NCBI GenBank assembly: GCA_021732995.1
Contig: JAKFWA010000046.1
Location: forward strand, 1-64,000
Direction: 5' to 3'
Length of the DNA stretch: 64,000 nt
Source of the DNA: Planctomycetaceae bacterium
GTDB lineage: Bacteria; Planctomycetota; Planctomycetia; Planctomycetales; Planctomycetaceae
In this document: piece after piece, positions 25,168 to 35,600 of the stretch
Position numbering within the stretch: position 1 is the stretch's first letter
How the letters are laid out: each line of letters opens with the position of its first letter
The notes under the pieces: generated by a model
Databases searched by the model: none
What the model saw: only the letters and a program-made list of their open reading frames with translations
What the model was told of the DNA's origin: nothing
Program-made: the position numbers and the translations under genes

Positions 25168-28100
25168 TTAATTACGGCTGACGGTTTCGTCGAGGTTCAG
25201 AATCAGATTAGCCAGCAGGGTCCATGCGGCGGTTTCGGCGGGGGTTGCGACGTCTTTGGGTTTTGATTCACCTGTCTCGACGGCGCGACGTGCGGCGTTC
25301 GCATCCTTGGTGAACAGGTCCTGCTGAGTGGCTAGAGCTTGCAGCAGCAACTTGGTTTCGGTCGCGTCAGGGCGACGGGCGAGCACGGTGCGATAGAGGA
25401 AGGTAATACGGTCCTCGGCGGTCGCGCCGCCTTCGCGGATGGTTCGCTCAGCCAGACCGCGAGCGGCCTCGAAGTGTTGCACGTCGTTCATCAACTGCAG
25501 AGCCTGCAGGGGCGTGTTGCTGCGGTCTCTTCGGGCACAGAACTGCTCACGGTTGGGGCCGTCAAAGTTACTCATGAATGGTGGCGGGGCGGTACGCTTT
25601 AAGAAGCAGTACAGGCTGCGGCGATACAAGGCCGGGCCGTGATCCTGCATGTAGAACCGGGTGTTGCTGTTCTGGTAGCCGACCGGCTCCCACAGATTCG
25701 GCGGTTGATACGGCATGACGCCGCGACCGCCAACCTGCAGGTTGATCAGGCCGCTGACGTACAACGCGTTGTCACGGAGTTGCTCAGCATCCAGCCGGAA
25801 GCGCGGTCCGCGAGCGTACAACCGGTTCTCGGGGTCGAGCGCATGCAGCCGCTGCAACGCGGTTTTCGTGGCGGCGATTTCGGCTGCGGGTTGGCCGACT
25901 TCAAGTCCTGAGCGTTGACGGAACGTGGCCGACATGAGCAGCAGTTTGAGCAGGCCCTTCTGATCCCACGCATGACTTGGTGCCACGCCCTGTTCGTTAG
26001 CCGAGACCCCCTCGCGGAAGCTGACGGACAGCCAGTCGAGCAGCTCCGGATGGCTGGGCACTTCGCCCTGAGATCCGAAGTCATCGCTCGTCTTGACCAG
26101 CCCGGTTCCAAATAGCTGTTGCCAGATGCGATTCACCTGCACACGAGCGGTCAGCGGATGATCGGCGGCGAGCAGCCAGTTCGCGAGATCCAGTCGGTTC
26201 GCTCGTGAGGTTTCCGGTGTGCTCGCGGCAGTTCGTTTGCCGGGCAGGGCGGGGAATACCGCTGGCACGTTCGGTTCAACTTTTTCACCGGGCTTATCGT
26301 ATTGCCCGCGGAGCATCACGAACGCCTCACGCGGCTTCGGCAGATCGCGGAAGATGAACGTGCCGGGAATCTGTGCATCGAGCGACGTCTTGGCGATCTC
26401 GGCGCGAGCAACTTCCGCTCGCAGGTCCGCGAAGGTGGACTCGGCCGGCCGCTGGATGTGTTGCAGGAAGAAGCTCAACAGAGCGTTGCGCTGTTCGGGA
26501 GTTGGGGTCTTGTCCGGTCCCGCGACCAGCACGGCACTCAGGTCGCCGCTGATGCCGTTGGGATTTCCGCCCTTGCTGGCTTTCCAGAAGCTCAGGAAGG
26601 AAGAACGCGGATCGTTCGCTGGTTCGATTTCACCGACGACGCGAACGCCGTCGATCCAGACGCGACCGCCTTTCTGCAGGAACACCAGTGTCTTGAGCCG
26701 TGCTCCAGCGGCTGTGCCGGTCTTCTCAAACGGCACGACGAGTCGATGCCACTCACCCGCAGCGGGAACATTGCCCATATCGACGGCCTGCATTCGACCC
26801 GACAACTGAGCCTCATCACCCCAGGCGGCCCGGCGAACGGCCTTGCCGTCATCAAACTGCACGGCGAACGCGGCGGGCGAATAATGCGGGTCAACTCGCA
26901 ACCAGAACTCGAGCTGCCCTTGTTGTGGCGCGATCACGGGGATCAACGACAACTGCGTCGTCACGTCGTATTCACCGGAGCTGGCGAGTTCCAGCACGCG
27001 ATGACCGGATTTTGCTCCGAACTCGGGATCAGTCAGCCATTCGGCGGCGTTGCGCGAGGTGTTGGTCACTCGCGAACCGAACGGGAAATCATCGTCCAGA
27101 ATGTCATCGGCGATCGCGCGACGTTCAGCAGCAGGTTTTGCTTCCGCAGGATCGACGTAGCGCACGGAGTCCGCGTTCTCCGTTGCGTCACCACCGAGAC
27201 GAGTTCTCGCGACGAGCGCCTTTGCCACCGTATCGAGTTTCTGCTTCAGCGCCGCTTCATCCGCTTCCAGCTTCTGCAACTGAGCGGCCTGTTCCGGTGT
27301 GGGCACCTTCTGGAACGGATTCGTGTTCCGGATGTTGCCGTCCAGCCCGGGATCGGCGGCTGAATAGAAGAACGCATAGAGTGAGTAAAACTCTTTCGCC
27401 GACAGCGGGTCGTACTTGTGATCGTGACAGACCGCACAGCCGCCGGTCAGGCCCATCCACGTCTGAATCATCGTGCTGGTGCGATCGACTGCGTTGCGGA
27501 AGACCCATTCCGGTTCGATCGATCCGCCTTCCGCTGTGCTGACGTTGCAACGGTTGAAACCCGTCGCGACCAGTTGATCCAGCGTCGCGTTCGGCAGGAG
27601 ATCTCCCGCCAACTGCCAGCGGGTGAATTCGTCGAACGAGAGATTCTGATTGAAAGCCTTCACAACCCAGTCGCGGTACGCCCACATCTGCCGCTCGTTG
27701 TCGAGGTGCAGGCCGTGAGTGTCTGCATACCGCGCCGCATCCAGCCAGTGCCGAGCCTGCTCTTCGCCGAAACGCGGCGAAGCCAGGAAGTGATCGACCA
27801 TCTTTTCGTACGCATTCGGTGCCTTGTCATTAAAGTAGGCATCAACTTCCGCAATCATGGGCGGCAGACCGGTGAGGGCGAAGGCCACTCGTCGAATCAA
27901 CGTCTCTTTGCCAGCTTCGGGCTGAGGCTGCAGCCCCTGTTGCTCCAGTCGCGCGAGCACGAAGCGATCAACAGGTGTACGAGCCCATGCAGCATTTTTG
28001 ACTTCCGGGACCGTTGCCTTGGTCGGAGCTTCGAATGCCCAGTGCTTTTGATACTGAGCACCTTGCTCGATCCACTTCCGAACGAGTTGCTTCTGTGCGG

Positions 28101-28431
28101 GAGTTAGCGATCTCTTCGTCGCCGGGGGCGGCATGACCGCATCGGCGTCATCCGAGATGATCCGCTTCCAGACTTCGCTGTGATTCGCATCGCCCGGCTT
28201 GATCGCGAAGACTTTCCCGTCGCGTTCGGCGAAGGCGCCTTCGGCCGTATCGAGCCGCAAGTCAGCCTTCCGCTGCTTGGCATCAAAACCGTGACAAGCA
28301 AAACAGTTCGCCGACAGAATCGGCCGGATGTCCCGATTGAACTGCACCCGATCATCCGCCGCATGAATTCTTGATTCAGCCTGCCAACCAATCGTCGCCA
28401 GACAAAACACGATGAAGAGGATTCGTTTCAT
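25168..28431 (-). CDS. DUF1549/DUF1553 protein with planctomycete cytochrome c domain (PSD1 type)
   Basis: A 1087-residue exported protein. The signal peptide starts at M 28431 (KRILFIVFCLATIGWQ), not at the longer frame start 28485. An N-terminal heme-binding motif CFACH lies at about residues 43-47 in ILSANCFACHGF (planctomycete cytochrome C). DUF1549 follows (TPVDRFVLARLEQQGL near 150, HDHKYDPLSAKEFY near 340), a central beta-rich concanavalin-like region (about 470-620), then DUF1553 (LADWLLAA-type, here DLANWLLAADHPLTARVQV, with RIWQQLFGTGLV and SHPELLDWL). The family's role is undetermined; polysaccharide degradation has been suggested from its usual DUF1501 partner, but none lies beside it here. 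Confidence 0.95.
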   Translation of the reverse strand: MKRILFIVFCLATIGWQAESRIHAADDRVQFNRDIRPILSANCFACHGFDAKQRKADLRLDTAEGAFAERDGKVFAIKPGDANHSEVWKRIISDDADAVMPPPATKRSLTPAQKQLVRKWIEQGAQYQKHWAFEAPTKATVPEVKNAAWARTPVDRFVLARLEQQGLQPQPEAGKETLIRRVAFALTGLPPMIAEVDAYFNDKAPNAYEKMVDHFLASPRFGEEQARHWLDAARYADTHGLHLDNERQMWAYRDWVVKAFNQNLSFDEFTRWQLAGDLLPNATLDQLVATGFNRCNVSTAEGGSIEPEWVFRNAVDRTSTMIQTWMGLTGGCAVCHDHKYDPLSAKEFYSLYAFFYSAADPGLDGNIRNTNPFQKVPTPEQAAQLQKLEADEAALKQKLDTVAKALVARTRLGGDATENADSVRYVDPAEAKPAAERRAIADDILDDDFPFGSRVTNTSRNAAEWLTDPEFGAKSGHRVLELASSGEYDVTTQLSLIPVIAPQQGQLEFWLRVDPHYSPAAFAVQFDDGKAVRRAAWGDEAQLSGRMQAVDMGNVPAAGEWHRLVVPFEKTGTAAGARLKTLVFLQKGGRVWIDGVRVVGEIEPANDPRSSFLSFWKASKGGNPNGISGDLSAVLVAGPDKTPTPEQRNALLSFFLQHIQRPAESTFADLRAEVARAEIAKTSLDAQIPGTFIFRDLPKPREAFVMLRGQYDKPGEKVEPNVPAVFPALPGKRTAASTPETSRANRLDLANWLLAADHPLTARVQVNRIWQQLFGTGLVKTSDDFGSQGEVPSHPELLDWLSVSFREGVSANEQGVAPSHAWDQKGLLKLLLMSATFRQRSGLEVGQPAAEIAATKTALQRLHALDPENRLYARGPRFRLDAEQLRDNALYVSGLINLQVGGRGVMPYQPPNLWEPVGYQNSNTRFYMQDHGPALYRRSLYCFLKRTAPPPFMSNFDGPNREQFCARRDRSNTPLQALQLMNDVQHFEAARGLAERTIREGGATAEDRITFLYRTVLARRPDATETKLLLQALATQQDLFTKDANAARRAVETGESKPKDVATPAETAAWTLLANLILNLDETVSRN

Positions 28432-28503
28432 ACTCGTATCCGTAAAATTCCAGCAGGCAGAAACTGAGAACGGAGTCCGGTTCATGGGCGAGACTAACTT
28501 GAT

Positions 28504-28713
28504 TCAGCGAGCTCGAATTGCTTCCCAAGGCACGAGGTCATCCACATGTTCGTCGAGATGATTCAAGCGCCGGTCCAGCTCCGCGGTATCATCGGGGAGC
28601 AAGATCGGCACAGATCCGCTCTCCGCGATTGAGTCCCAAACTTCTTGAACCAGTCGAATGCGGTCATCAAACGATAGCAGGTTGGCTGCTGAAAGAGCTT
28701 CCGCGTAGGGCAT
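28504..28713 (-). CDS. Addiction-module antitoxin-like protein (TIGR02574 type), no toxin found
   Basis: A 69-residue protein of the putative addiction module component family: LLSFDDRIRLVQEVWDSIAE followed by LLPDDTAELDRRLNHLDEH and an ending with PWEAIRAR. In this family the gene normally precedes a RelE/ParE-type toxin gene. Here the next downstream gene on the strand is the 1087-residue DUF1549 protein, so no toxin is visible. The start at 28713 is preceded by AGAGAGG; an in-frame start at 28743 is less likely. Confidence 0.85.
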   Translation of the reverse strand: MPYAEALSAANLLSFDDRIRLVQEVWDSIAESGSVPILLPDDTAELDRRLNHLDEHVDDLVPWEAIRAR

Positions 28714-28745
28714 GGCAATCCTCTCTACCTTATGTGCGTCCAACC

Positions 28746-29750
28746 TTAATCTTTAATCCAGTCACGGGGCACGTCGAGAGACCAGACTTCGCTGCTCAGA
28801 GGTTGCGCGTGACCGCCAGCAATCCAGAGTTTGTCCTGAAAGACGTACGCGGACAGTTCATGGCGTTCTTTCCACGACACGTCTGATTTGAGCTGTTTCC
28901 AGTCTTTGCCATCTTTGGAGTACCAGACATCGCCCCAGTTCCGGGCGGGGTTGTTCGACCAGCCGCCCAGTACCCAGATGCGGTCTCGATGGACGACCGA
29001 CGAGAACCACAAGCGCGGCGACCAGCCGGCGTGTTCGGTGACCTGAGTCCAATGCTCGCCGTCTTCGGACGACCAGACATCATTCACGGCGTGATACTTC
29101 GGCGTGTAGTTGCCACCTCCGAAGACGTACATCTTGCCGTTCCAGACTGCCGCCTGATGGTAGGCGCGCGGCGACCAGCCAGCGTTCGCGGTGTGTTGCC
29201 GCCAGTCTTTGCCGTTGTCCGAAGACCACACGTCGTTCTTAAGGCTCTTGTCGTCCCCGAAGTAATAGTTCTCGATGCCGCCCAGCATCCACATGCGGCC
29301 TTTGAATTCAACGACGGCGGCCGCGATGCGCGGAGTCCAACCCGCTGCCGCCGTGGCTTGATCCCACTTCGTTCCGTCGGTCGATGACCAGACTTCGTTG
29401 CTGGCCGAGTGACCGGGCAGGCGTCCGTTGTACCACCCGCCCATGAACCACATCTTGTCTTTGAAGACGAGCGTCATCGGCAGGTCGCTGTGTTTCCACG
29501 GAGCGTCCTGAGTCACCAGCTTCCATGTCTTGCCGTCGGCGGAATTCCAGACGTCGCGCGGCGGCGCCTGAAACGAATCGAACCAACCGCCGAAGATCCA
29601 CAGTTGGTCCTTGTAGACCAGTTCGCCCTGCGAATCACGCGGCCGCCAGCCTGCGGCGTCGGTCACTTTGACCCAATTCAGCACAGTTTCCTGAGCACTC
29701 GCCACGAGCGAACTGCCCAGCACCACGATCCAGCACAGCAGGTATTTCAT
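28746..29750 (-). CDS. Secreted kelch-repeat protein
   Basis: A 334-residue secreted protein with a signal peptide (residues 1-20, ending ASAQ). It contains six kelch-type blades with repeating motifs such as LWIFGGW, MWFMGGW, MWMLGG, MYVFGGG, IWVLGGW and LWIAGG, each followed by a DVWSS or EVWSS strand and a GKDWxQ or GxxW segment. This predicts a beta-propeller. The start at 29750 is preceded by GAGGAATCC. Its ligand is unknown. The stop lies 32 bases before the antitoxin gene start. It is divergent from the SpoIID gene. Confidence 0.92.
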   Translation of the reverse strand: MKYLLCWIVVLGSSLVASAQETVLNWVKVTDAAGWRPRDSQGELVYKDQLWIFGGWFDSFQAPPRDVWNSADGKTWKLVTQDAPWKHSDLPMTLVFKDKMWFMGGWYNGRLPGHSASNEVWSSTDGTKWDQATAAAGWTPRIAAAVVEFKGRMWMLGGIENYYFGDDKSLKNDVWSSDNGKDWRQHTANAGWSPRAYHQAAVWNGKMYVFGGGNYTPKYHAVNDVWSSEDGEHWTQVTEHAGWSPRLWFSSVVHRDRIWVLGGWSNNPARNWGDVWYSKDGKDWKQLKSDVSWKERHELSAYVFQDKLWIAGGHAQPLSSEVWSLDVPRDWIKD

Positions 29751-29951
29751 CGACGGATTCCTCACGAGTGACCGCGTTCGAGCACATCGCCATCGGTTCG
29801 AGAACAAGGTCTTAGGTGTTGCTGCGGCGACAGGCCAGCGAACGGAACTTTTGTCGCCAGGGCCGAGGTCGCAGACCGGTCTTTTGGGAATTGGGCTTCC
29901 TGCGTACGCTGCCGCCCGGATTCCCAACTTCGTGCGCGGATTCAAGCTTCC

Positions 29952-31235
29952 ATGTGGTTTACGAGCCTCTTCCAACTTCAACGCCGCAGCGTCATTGCTC
30001 TCAGTGCAACGGCGATTGCGCTCATTGCCGGAGTCGTCGTGTTCTCCGCGCGTTTGTCGCAGGGGCAGGCCCTGGCGTCGCGTGCGAACGATCCAGCTCC
30101 GATGTTGGATGTTTCGACCCACAACCCGCTCGTGCGAGTGAACCTCACGCCGGAACCTCAGAAACAACTGGAACTGGCGATCGACGGCCCGTATCGCGTC
30201 GTCGCTCCGGGAACGAATCGCATCCTGGCTCATGGCGAGCGACTCGCTGAGTCGGCCATCAAAACCACAAACAACTCCATTCGCATCGGCAACGCCGACT
30301 TGCGGATCAATCAGGTCGAGATTGTGCCCGTCAATTCGCCCAGCATCTGGGTCGGCGACAACTTATTTCGCGGCACCATTCGGATTGCTCGGGCTCCAGG
30401 CGAGAAGCTGATCGCGATCAATCACGTGCCGCTGGAGGATTATCTGGCGAGCGTCGTGAACAGCGAGATGCCCGCCAGCTTTGCGGATTCAGCGCGGGAA
30501 GCTCAGGCCATCATCGCGCGAACGTATGTGCTGGCCAAGATGACTGGCCATCCGCAGTTTGACGTCTATGCGAGCACTCGCAGCCAGAAATACAAGGGAT
30601 ATCAGTATCGCGATGCGGCGGGTAAACGTCTGGCGGGCGAGTCCACCAAAAGCCGCGAGCATGTTCGAGCCACCGCTGGCATCGTCTGCACGTACCAGGG
30701 CAAGCTGTTCACAACTTATTACTCCGCGGTCTGCGGTGGCAGCACCGTGCGGGGCGACAGCGTCTTTGAAGACTCGGTGCCGCTGCTGCAAAGCGTGACC
30801 TGCGACTGGTGTAAGGAAGCTCGGTTGTATCGCTGGCAATCCGCGTTGCCGAAGCAGAAGGTTGAGCAGGTGGTGAAGGACCATCTGAAATCGAAAGGTC
30901 AAACTTTCGGTTCGCTGGTGTCGATCACGCCCGTGACGAAGCCCGACGGCGGCTTGCCTTACTACGCAGTGAGTGATGGTCGCAGCCGTCAGGAAATTGC
31001 TGGGACGACGTTCCGCGTTTCATTGCCAGCGGGCACGCTGCAGAGCCCCCACTTCACGGCCAAGATCGTGGGGACCGAAGTGCAGTTCAGTGGACGCGGT
31101 CACGGCCATACGGTCGGCCTGTGCCAATGGGGAGCTGACGGTCTCGGTAAAGCTGGCCGTACCTCACCGCAGATCCTCAACTACTACTACCCAGGCGTGA
31201 CGCTGGTACGTCTCAAAGACAACAGCGTCCGCTGA
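29952..31235 (+). CDS. SpoIID/LytB-domain protein
   Basis: A 427-residue protein with an N-terminal signal anchor (residues 13-35) and a SpoIID domain. The conserved core LEDYLASVVNSEMPASF is at about 162, with AQAIIARTYVLAK following, STRSQKYKGY near 210, YYSAVCGGSTV near 255 and the C-terminal GHGHTVGLCQWGADGL near 383. SpoIID proteins of Firmicutes are lytic transglycosylases cleaving peptidoglycan during engulfment; the Glu in NSEMP is the catalytic residue in that family. Planctomycetes do have peptidoglycan, so a wall-remodelling role is plausible. Divergent from the kelch gene; its stop is 8 bases from the stop of the convergent membrane protein gene. Confidence 0.94.
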   Translation: MWFTSLFQLQRRSVIALSATAIALIAGVVVFSARLSQGQALASRANDPAPMLDVSTHNPLVRVNLTPEPQKQLELAIDGPYRVVAPGTNRILAHGERLAESAIKTTNNSIRIGNADLRINQVEIVPVNSPSIWVGDNLFRGTIRIARAPGEKLIAINHVPLEDYLASVVNSEMPASFADSAREAQAIIARTYVLAKMTGHPQFDVYASTRSQKYKGYQYRDAAGKRLAGESTKSREHVRATAGIVCTYQGKLFTTYYSAVCGGSTVRGDSVFEDSVPLLQSVTCDWCKEARLYRWQSALPKQKVEQVVKDHLKSKGQTFGSLVSITPVTKPDGGLPYYAVSDGRSRQEIAGTTFRVSLPAGTLQSPHFTAKIVGTEVQFSGRGHGHTVGLCQWGADGLGKAGRTSPQILNYYYPGVTLVRLKDNSVR

Positions 31236-31243
31236 GGATGGCG

Positions 31244-32533
31244 CTAACCGCTCAGGCTGATGAGTTTCACAACGACTGTCGGGCTCAGACCGCAGACGAG
31301 CAGGATCAATGCTCCAACGACTGTGGCGGCGAAAGTCCAGGATTCAGATGCGAGCGACAGGCGGCCGAGAGGTTCGTGCCAGTACATCACGCCGAGAATC
31401 TGGATTACTCGCACGCTGGCGGAGAGCAACACAACCATCGCGAACAGCATACAGGCCAGCACGGCGGGATTCGGAACAGCCCCGGCCTGATCGCTAACCG
31501 GCGTTCCCGGTACGAACGCGGTCCCCAGAACCCAGAACCAGCTCCAGAAGCCGGGCAAGGGCGGCAGTGGTGTCAGCGTCAGCAACGCCATGGCCAGACA
31601 TCCGCCCGCCAGCGGCTGGCTGCGGCCCAGACCGGTCAGCTCTTCGAGGAACTGAAAGCGTTCCGGCCGGAGGACATGTTCAACGCCTGCCGCGACCCAT
31701 TGGGCGAGGCAAGTCACAACCAGCGTGACGATGGCAGGGGCGACGCCGATCAACAGAACTCCACCCAGAAAAGTCTGATCTGTTTCGCGGGCTTCAGCGG
31801 CCGCTGCGGCAATCACCAACCAGATCAAGCCGACCTGAGCGGTCGTCATGCGGATCACGAGCGGTTGCAGTTCGTCATGCTGCCACAGGCTGATGAGCGC
31901 CAGGCCGAGGGTGAGGAGGCTCAACGCGACCGAAATCACAAGCGTTTCTGCTTCCAGGCCTGCCAGCGTCAGCACACCTAATCGCCAGGCAACCGCCAGT
32001 CCGATCGCTCGCGACAGAGAAGACCAGAGCGTAGCCTCCCACGCGGGCGCCAAATCGACCCAGTCCCAGAGGCGATGGTGGACCGGAGCGGCGCCCAGCA
32101 AAACCGACGCAGCGACAGAAATACACACGCATGAACAGCGGGCAGCGAACAGACTCCAGTTTGTTCGCATCGACCCGCCTTGCTCCGCCAGCTTCTCTCG
32201 CAGCCCGCCAGCGATGGAATCCAAGTCGGCGTTTCCGGTCAACGACATCAAAATGATGCCGGCGAACAGCAATCCGGCGAACATTGTCACGCCGACCACT
32301 CGGCACCGATCGGCCAGCGGGCGACGCGGTTCTTCAGCATCAGTAATGAGAGGCTCGCTGGCCCGGTCATCGATCGCTCTCGCCCACACGAACGTGGCGA
32401 TTTCAAACACCGCGACCGCCGCTAGTACAAAGGGCAGGCGATCGAGCGTAATGGCCGCCGCAACCGCGCCGACGGCGGCCAGAATCGCACCGATGCGTCG
32501 AGTATTTCCAGACAACCGCGCGGTTTCCTGCAT
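31244..32533 (-). CDS. NuoN/MrpD-like multispanning membrane protein
   Basis: A 429-residue inner-membrane protein with about 12 hydrophobic segments. It resembles proton-translocating subunits of complex I and Mrp antiporters: APVHHRLWDWVDLAP near residue 150 (HHWLPDA-type loop) and LTGLGRSQPLAGG followed by TPLPPLPGFWSWFWV (the GIPPLxGFxxK loop) in the C-terminal third. It lacks the usual lysine-rich positions that I could verify, so proton translocation is uncertain. The genes usually found with it (other nuo genes) are absent. The start at 32533 is next to GGACGGGGAA. It converges with the SpoIID gene and is divergent from the acyltransferase fusion. Confidence 0.8.
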   Translation of the reverse strand: MQETARLSGNTRRIGAILAAVGAVAAAITLDRLPFVLAAVAVFEIATFVWARAIDDRASEPLITDAEEPRRPLADRCRVVGVTMFAGLLFAGIILMSLTGNADLDSIAGGLREKLAEQGGSMRTNWSLFAARCSCVCISVAASVLLGAAPVHHRLWDWVDLAPAWEATLWSSLSRAIGLAVAWRLGVLTLAGLEAETLVISVALSLLTLGLALISLWQHDELQPLVIRMTTAQVGLIWLVIAAAAAEARETDQTFLGGVLLIGVAPAIVTLVVTCLAQWVAAGVEHVLRPERFQFLEELTGLGRSQPLAGGCLAMALLTLTPLPPLPGFWSWFWVLGTAFVPGTPVSDQAGAVPNPAVLACMLFAMVVLLSASVRVIQILGVMYWHEPLGRLSLASESWTFAATVVGALILLVCGLSPTVVVKLISLSG

Positions 32534-32687
32534 TTCCCCGTCCTGCCAGACTCATTTCACCGGTCGATCGGCGAACTGTATCGGCTCAGTCCGCAGAATT
32601 CTGTGGCACCGCCGTTATATTCCCGCCCGCGATCCGCTTGCCCCTTGTTGGACGGGGCGTTCTCAGCACTCAGACAAAGGACGGGTC

Positions 32688-35600
32688 ATGGAGACCGGAG
32701 TCAGCGGCGAACAGCGTGGAGTTGGCTCGAAAAGCTTCATCGGGCTGATCCTCACACAGCTTTTCGGTGTGTTCAACGACAACATGTTGCGCTGGTTTGC
32801 CGTACCTGCCGCTCAAACCGTAATGGACAAGGATCTGTCCCTGTCCGTGGGGTTGGCCTGCTTCACCGTGCCGTACATTCTGTTTGCCGTGCCTGCCGGG
32901 TTCGTCGCTGACCGCTTCAGCAAGCGGACTGTCATCGTGACGTGCAAGGTGGCCGAAATTCTGATCATGGCTATCGCCATCTGGGCTGTTTCGACCGGCA
33001 GCCCGGCGTTTTTATTTGGAGTAGTAGCACTCGCTGGCACTCACAGCGCGCTCTTCACGCCGTCGAAGTACGGAGCGATTCCGGAACTCGTCTCTCACGA
33101 AGCGCTGTCGACGGCCAATGGCTTCATGGGCCTGACGACGGTGGCCGCCTCGGCTGCTGGCTTCGTGGCGGGATATGCTCTTTTCGGAGCTGTGGCGCCG
33201 GACCTGAATAACCCTCCGACGATCTCCCAACTGACGTTGCCCGCCGCGGCCTTGATTGGGGTTGCCGTAGTTGGCACGTTGATGAGCCTGCTCATCCGTC
33301 GCACGCCGATTGCGAATCCCGAACGTAAGCCCAACTTCAATGTAGTCGCCGCCGCGTGGTACGACCTGAGCCTGCTGAAGTCGAATCAGGCCCTGTTCCG
33401 CACGGCTTTAGGTGTCGCGTTCTTCTGGATGCTGGCTTCGCTGTCGCAATTGACGATCGATCCCTTCGGTCAGGAAACGCTCGGGTTGGCAAAGAAGGAC
33501 ATTGGAATACTGGGGGCGATCCTCGTGTTGGGGCTCGGCGTGGGCAGCGTGCTGGCCGGTATTGCCTCGAAAGGAAAAGTAGAACTGGGCATCGTGCCGG
33601 TGGGAGCGGTTGGTATCACTTTGAGTTCCATCCTGTTGTTCGTGACTGGCAAGTATGTTGATCCAACCGCCGTGCCCACAGAGCAGGTTTCGTTCTACCT
33701 GTGCTGCTTCTGGTTGTTCACGCTGGGGGCCAGCGCCGGGTTCTTTGACATCCCGCTGGAAGCCAATCTGCAGCATCGCAGCGAGGCCTCGACGCGCGGC
33801 ACCATTCTCGCCGCGACGAATCTGATGACGTTCGCCTTCATCCTGGGCGCGTCTGTGCTGTTCTACGTGCTGCGCTCGGTTCTGCACTTCTCCCCCGGAG
33901 CCGTGTTCCTCATCGGCGGGTTGGGCACAATTCCGGTCATCGCGTTTGCGTTCATGGTATTGCCGCAAGCCACGGTACGGTTCATCGTGTGGATTACCAG
34001 TTTGCTCATGTACCGCATCAAGGTAGTCGGCAGGGAACACATTCCCCAGGAAGGTGGGGCGCTGATCGTCTGCAATCACGTTACGTGGTTAGACGGCATT
34101 CTGATGCTGCTGATCTCGGACCGGCCCGTCCGCATGCTGGCCTATGCAGATTATGTAGCCGGCAAGGGCTGGATCAGTTGGCTCTGCGATACGTTCGGAG
34201 TGATCCCCATCAAAGGAGATGGCGGACCACGGGCTCTCATTCAAGCGCTGAAGACCGCTCGCGACGCCGCCATCAATGGCGAGCTGGTTTGCATCTTCGC
34301 GGAAGGCGGGTTGACTCGCACCGGCCAACTGCAGCCGTTTCAGCGAGGCTTGCTGCGGATCGTTGAAGGCACTCAAGTGCCCGTGATTCCAGCTTATCTA
34401 GACGAACTCTGGGGTAGCGTGTTCAGCTATCACGGGGGACGTTTCTTCTGGAAGTGGCCCAGCAAGTGGCCGTTTCCTATTTCTATCTTGTTTGGGCGTC
34501 CCATCGCCAACCCTGATAGCGTTACTGAAGTCCGTCAAGCCGTTGAACAACTAGGAGTCGATGCTGTGAGCCATCGTCACAATTTCATGATCCCTCCACG
34601 TCAGATGTTGCGAGCCTGCAAAGAAGCCAAATCTCGATCGAAAATCGCGGACTCGGCGGGGATGGACCTCAGCGGCGGTAAGTTCCTCACCGCGACGTTG
34701 GCCTTGGGGCGAGTGCTCACTCGCGAATACATCAAGGCCGACGAGAAAATGGTCGGAGTGCTGCTGCCTCCGTCCGCTGGCGGAGCGATCGTCAACGCGG
34801 CTTTGGCGGTGTATGGCAAGACGTCGGTGAATCTCAATTACACACTGTCCGACGATGTGGTGAATTACTGCATCAAAGAAGCAGGTATCAAACGCGTCAT
34901 CACCAGCAAGAAGTTTCTGGAAAAGAAGCCGATGCAGCTCGATACCGAAGTCGTCTTGATTGAAGACGTCAAAGAACGCGTCGGAAAGATGGACAAGTTC
35001 ATGGCGGCTTACGGTACCTTTGTGGAACCCGTGGGTTTGCTCGAACGACGTCTGGGTTTGCACCGCGTTGGCGCCGACGAATTGCTGACGGTCATCTTTA
35101 CGTCAGGATCCACCGGCGAACCGAAGGGCGTGATGCTGTCTCACCTCAACGTGGGTTCGAACATTGCCTCGGTGAATCAGCTTTTCCAACTGACGGACAA
35201 AGACACGCTGCTGGGCGTGCTGCCGTTCTTCCACAGCTTTGGCTACTGCCTGATGTTATGGGCTCCACTGATTCTACCACCGAAGGGCGTGTATCACTTC
35301 AATCCACTTGATGGTCGCACAATTGGTCAACTGTGTGAGAAGCATCGCGTCACCATCATCGCCGCAACTCCGACCTTCTTGAAAACATACCTCAAGCGCT
35401 GCACCAAAGAGCAAATGCAGCACGTGAACCTGGCCATTTGCGGTGCCGAGAAGCTGCCCGAAGCCTTGGCCAAAGAGTTCCAGGACGCGTTCGGAGTCTG
35501 GCCCACCGAAGGCTACGGCGCCACCGAACTGTCGCCACTCGCGTCTTGCACGGTCCCTGATGAGCGCAACAACGCCGCTGGAACTGGTCAGAGTGGCTGG

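Noticed and set aside
24896-25171. Plus-strand frame of 91 codons next to the cassette array
   Set aside because: It has no start signal and opposite orientation to the cassettes; composition gives no support.
26302-27363. Plus-strand open frame of 353 codons
   Set aside because: Antisense to the 1087-residue DUF1549/DUF1553 gene.
31848-32687. Long N-terminal extension of the LplT fusion
   Set aside because: It is antisense to the NuoN-like gene; the real start at 32688 has AAAGGA upstream and a family N-terminus.
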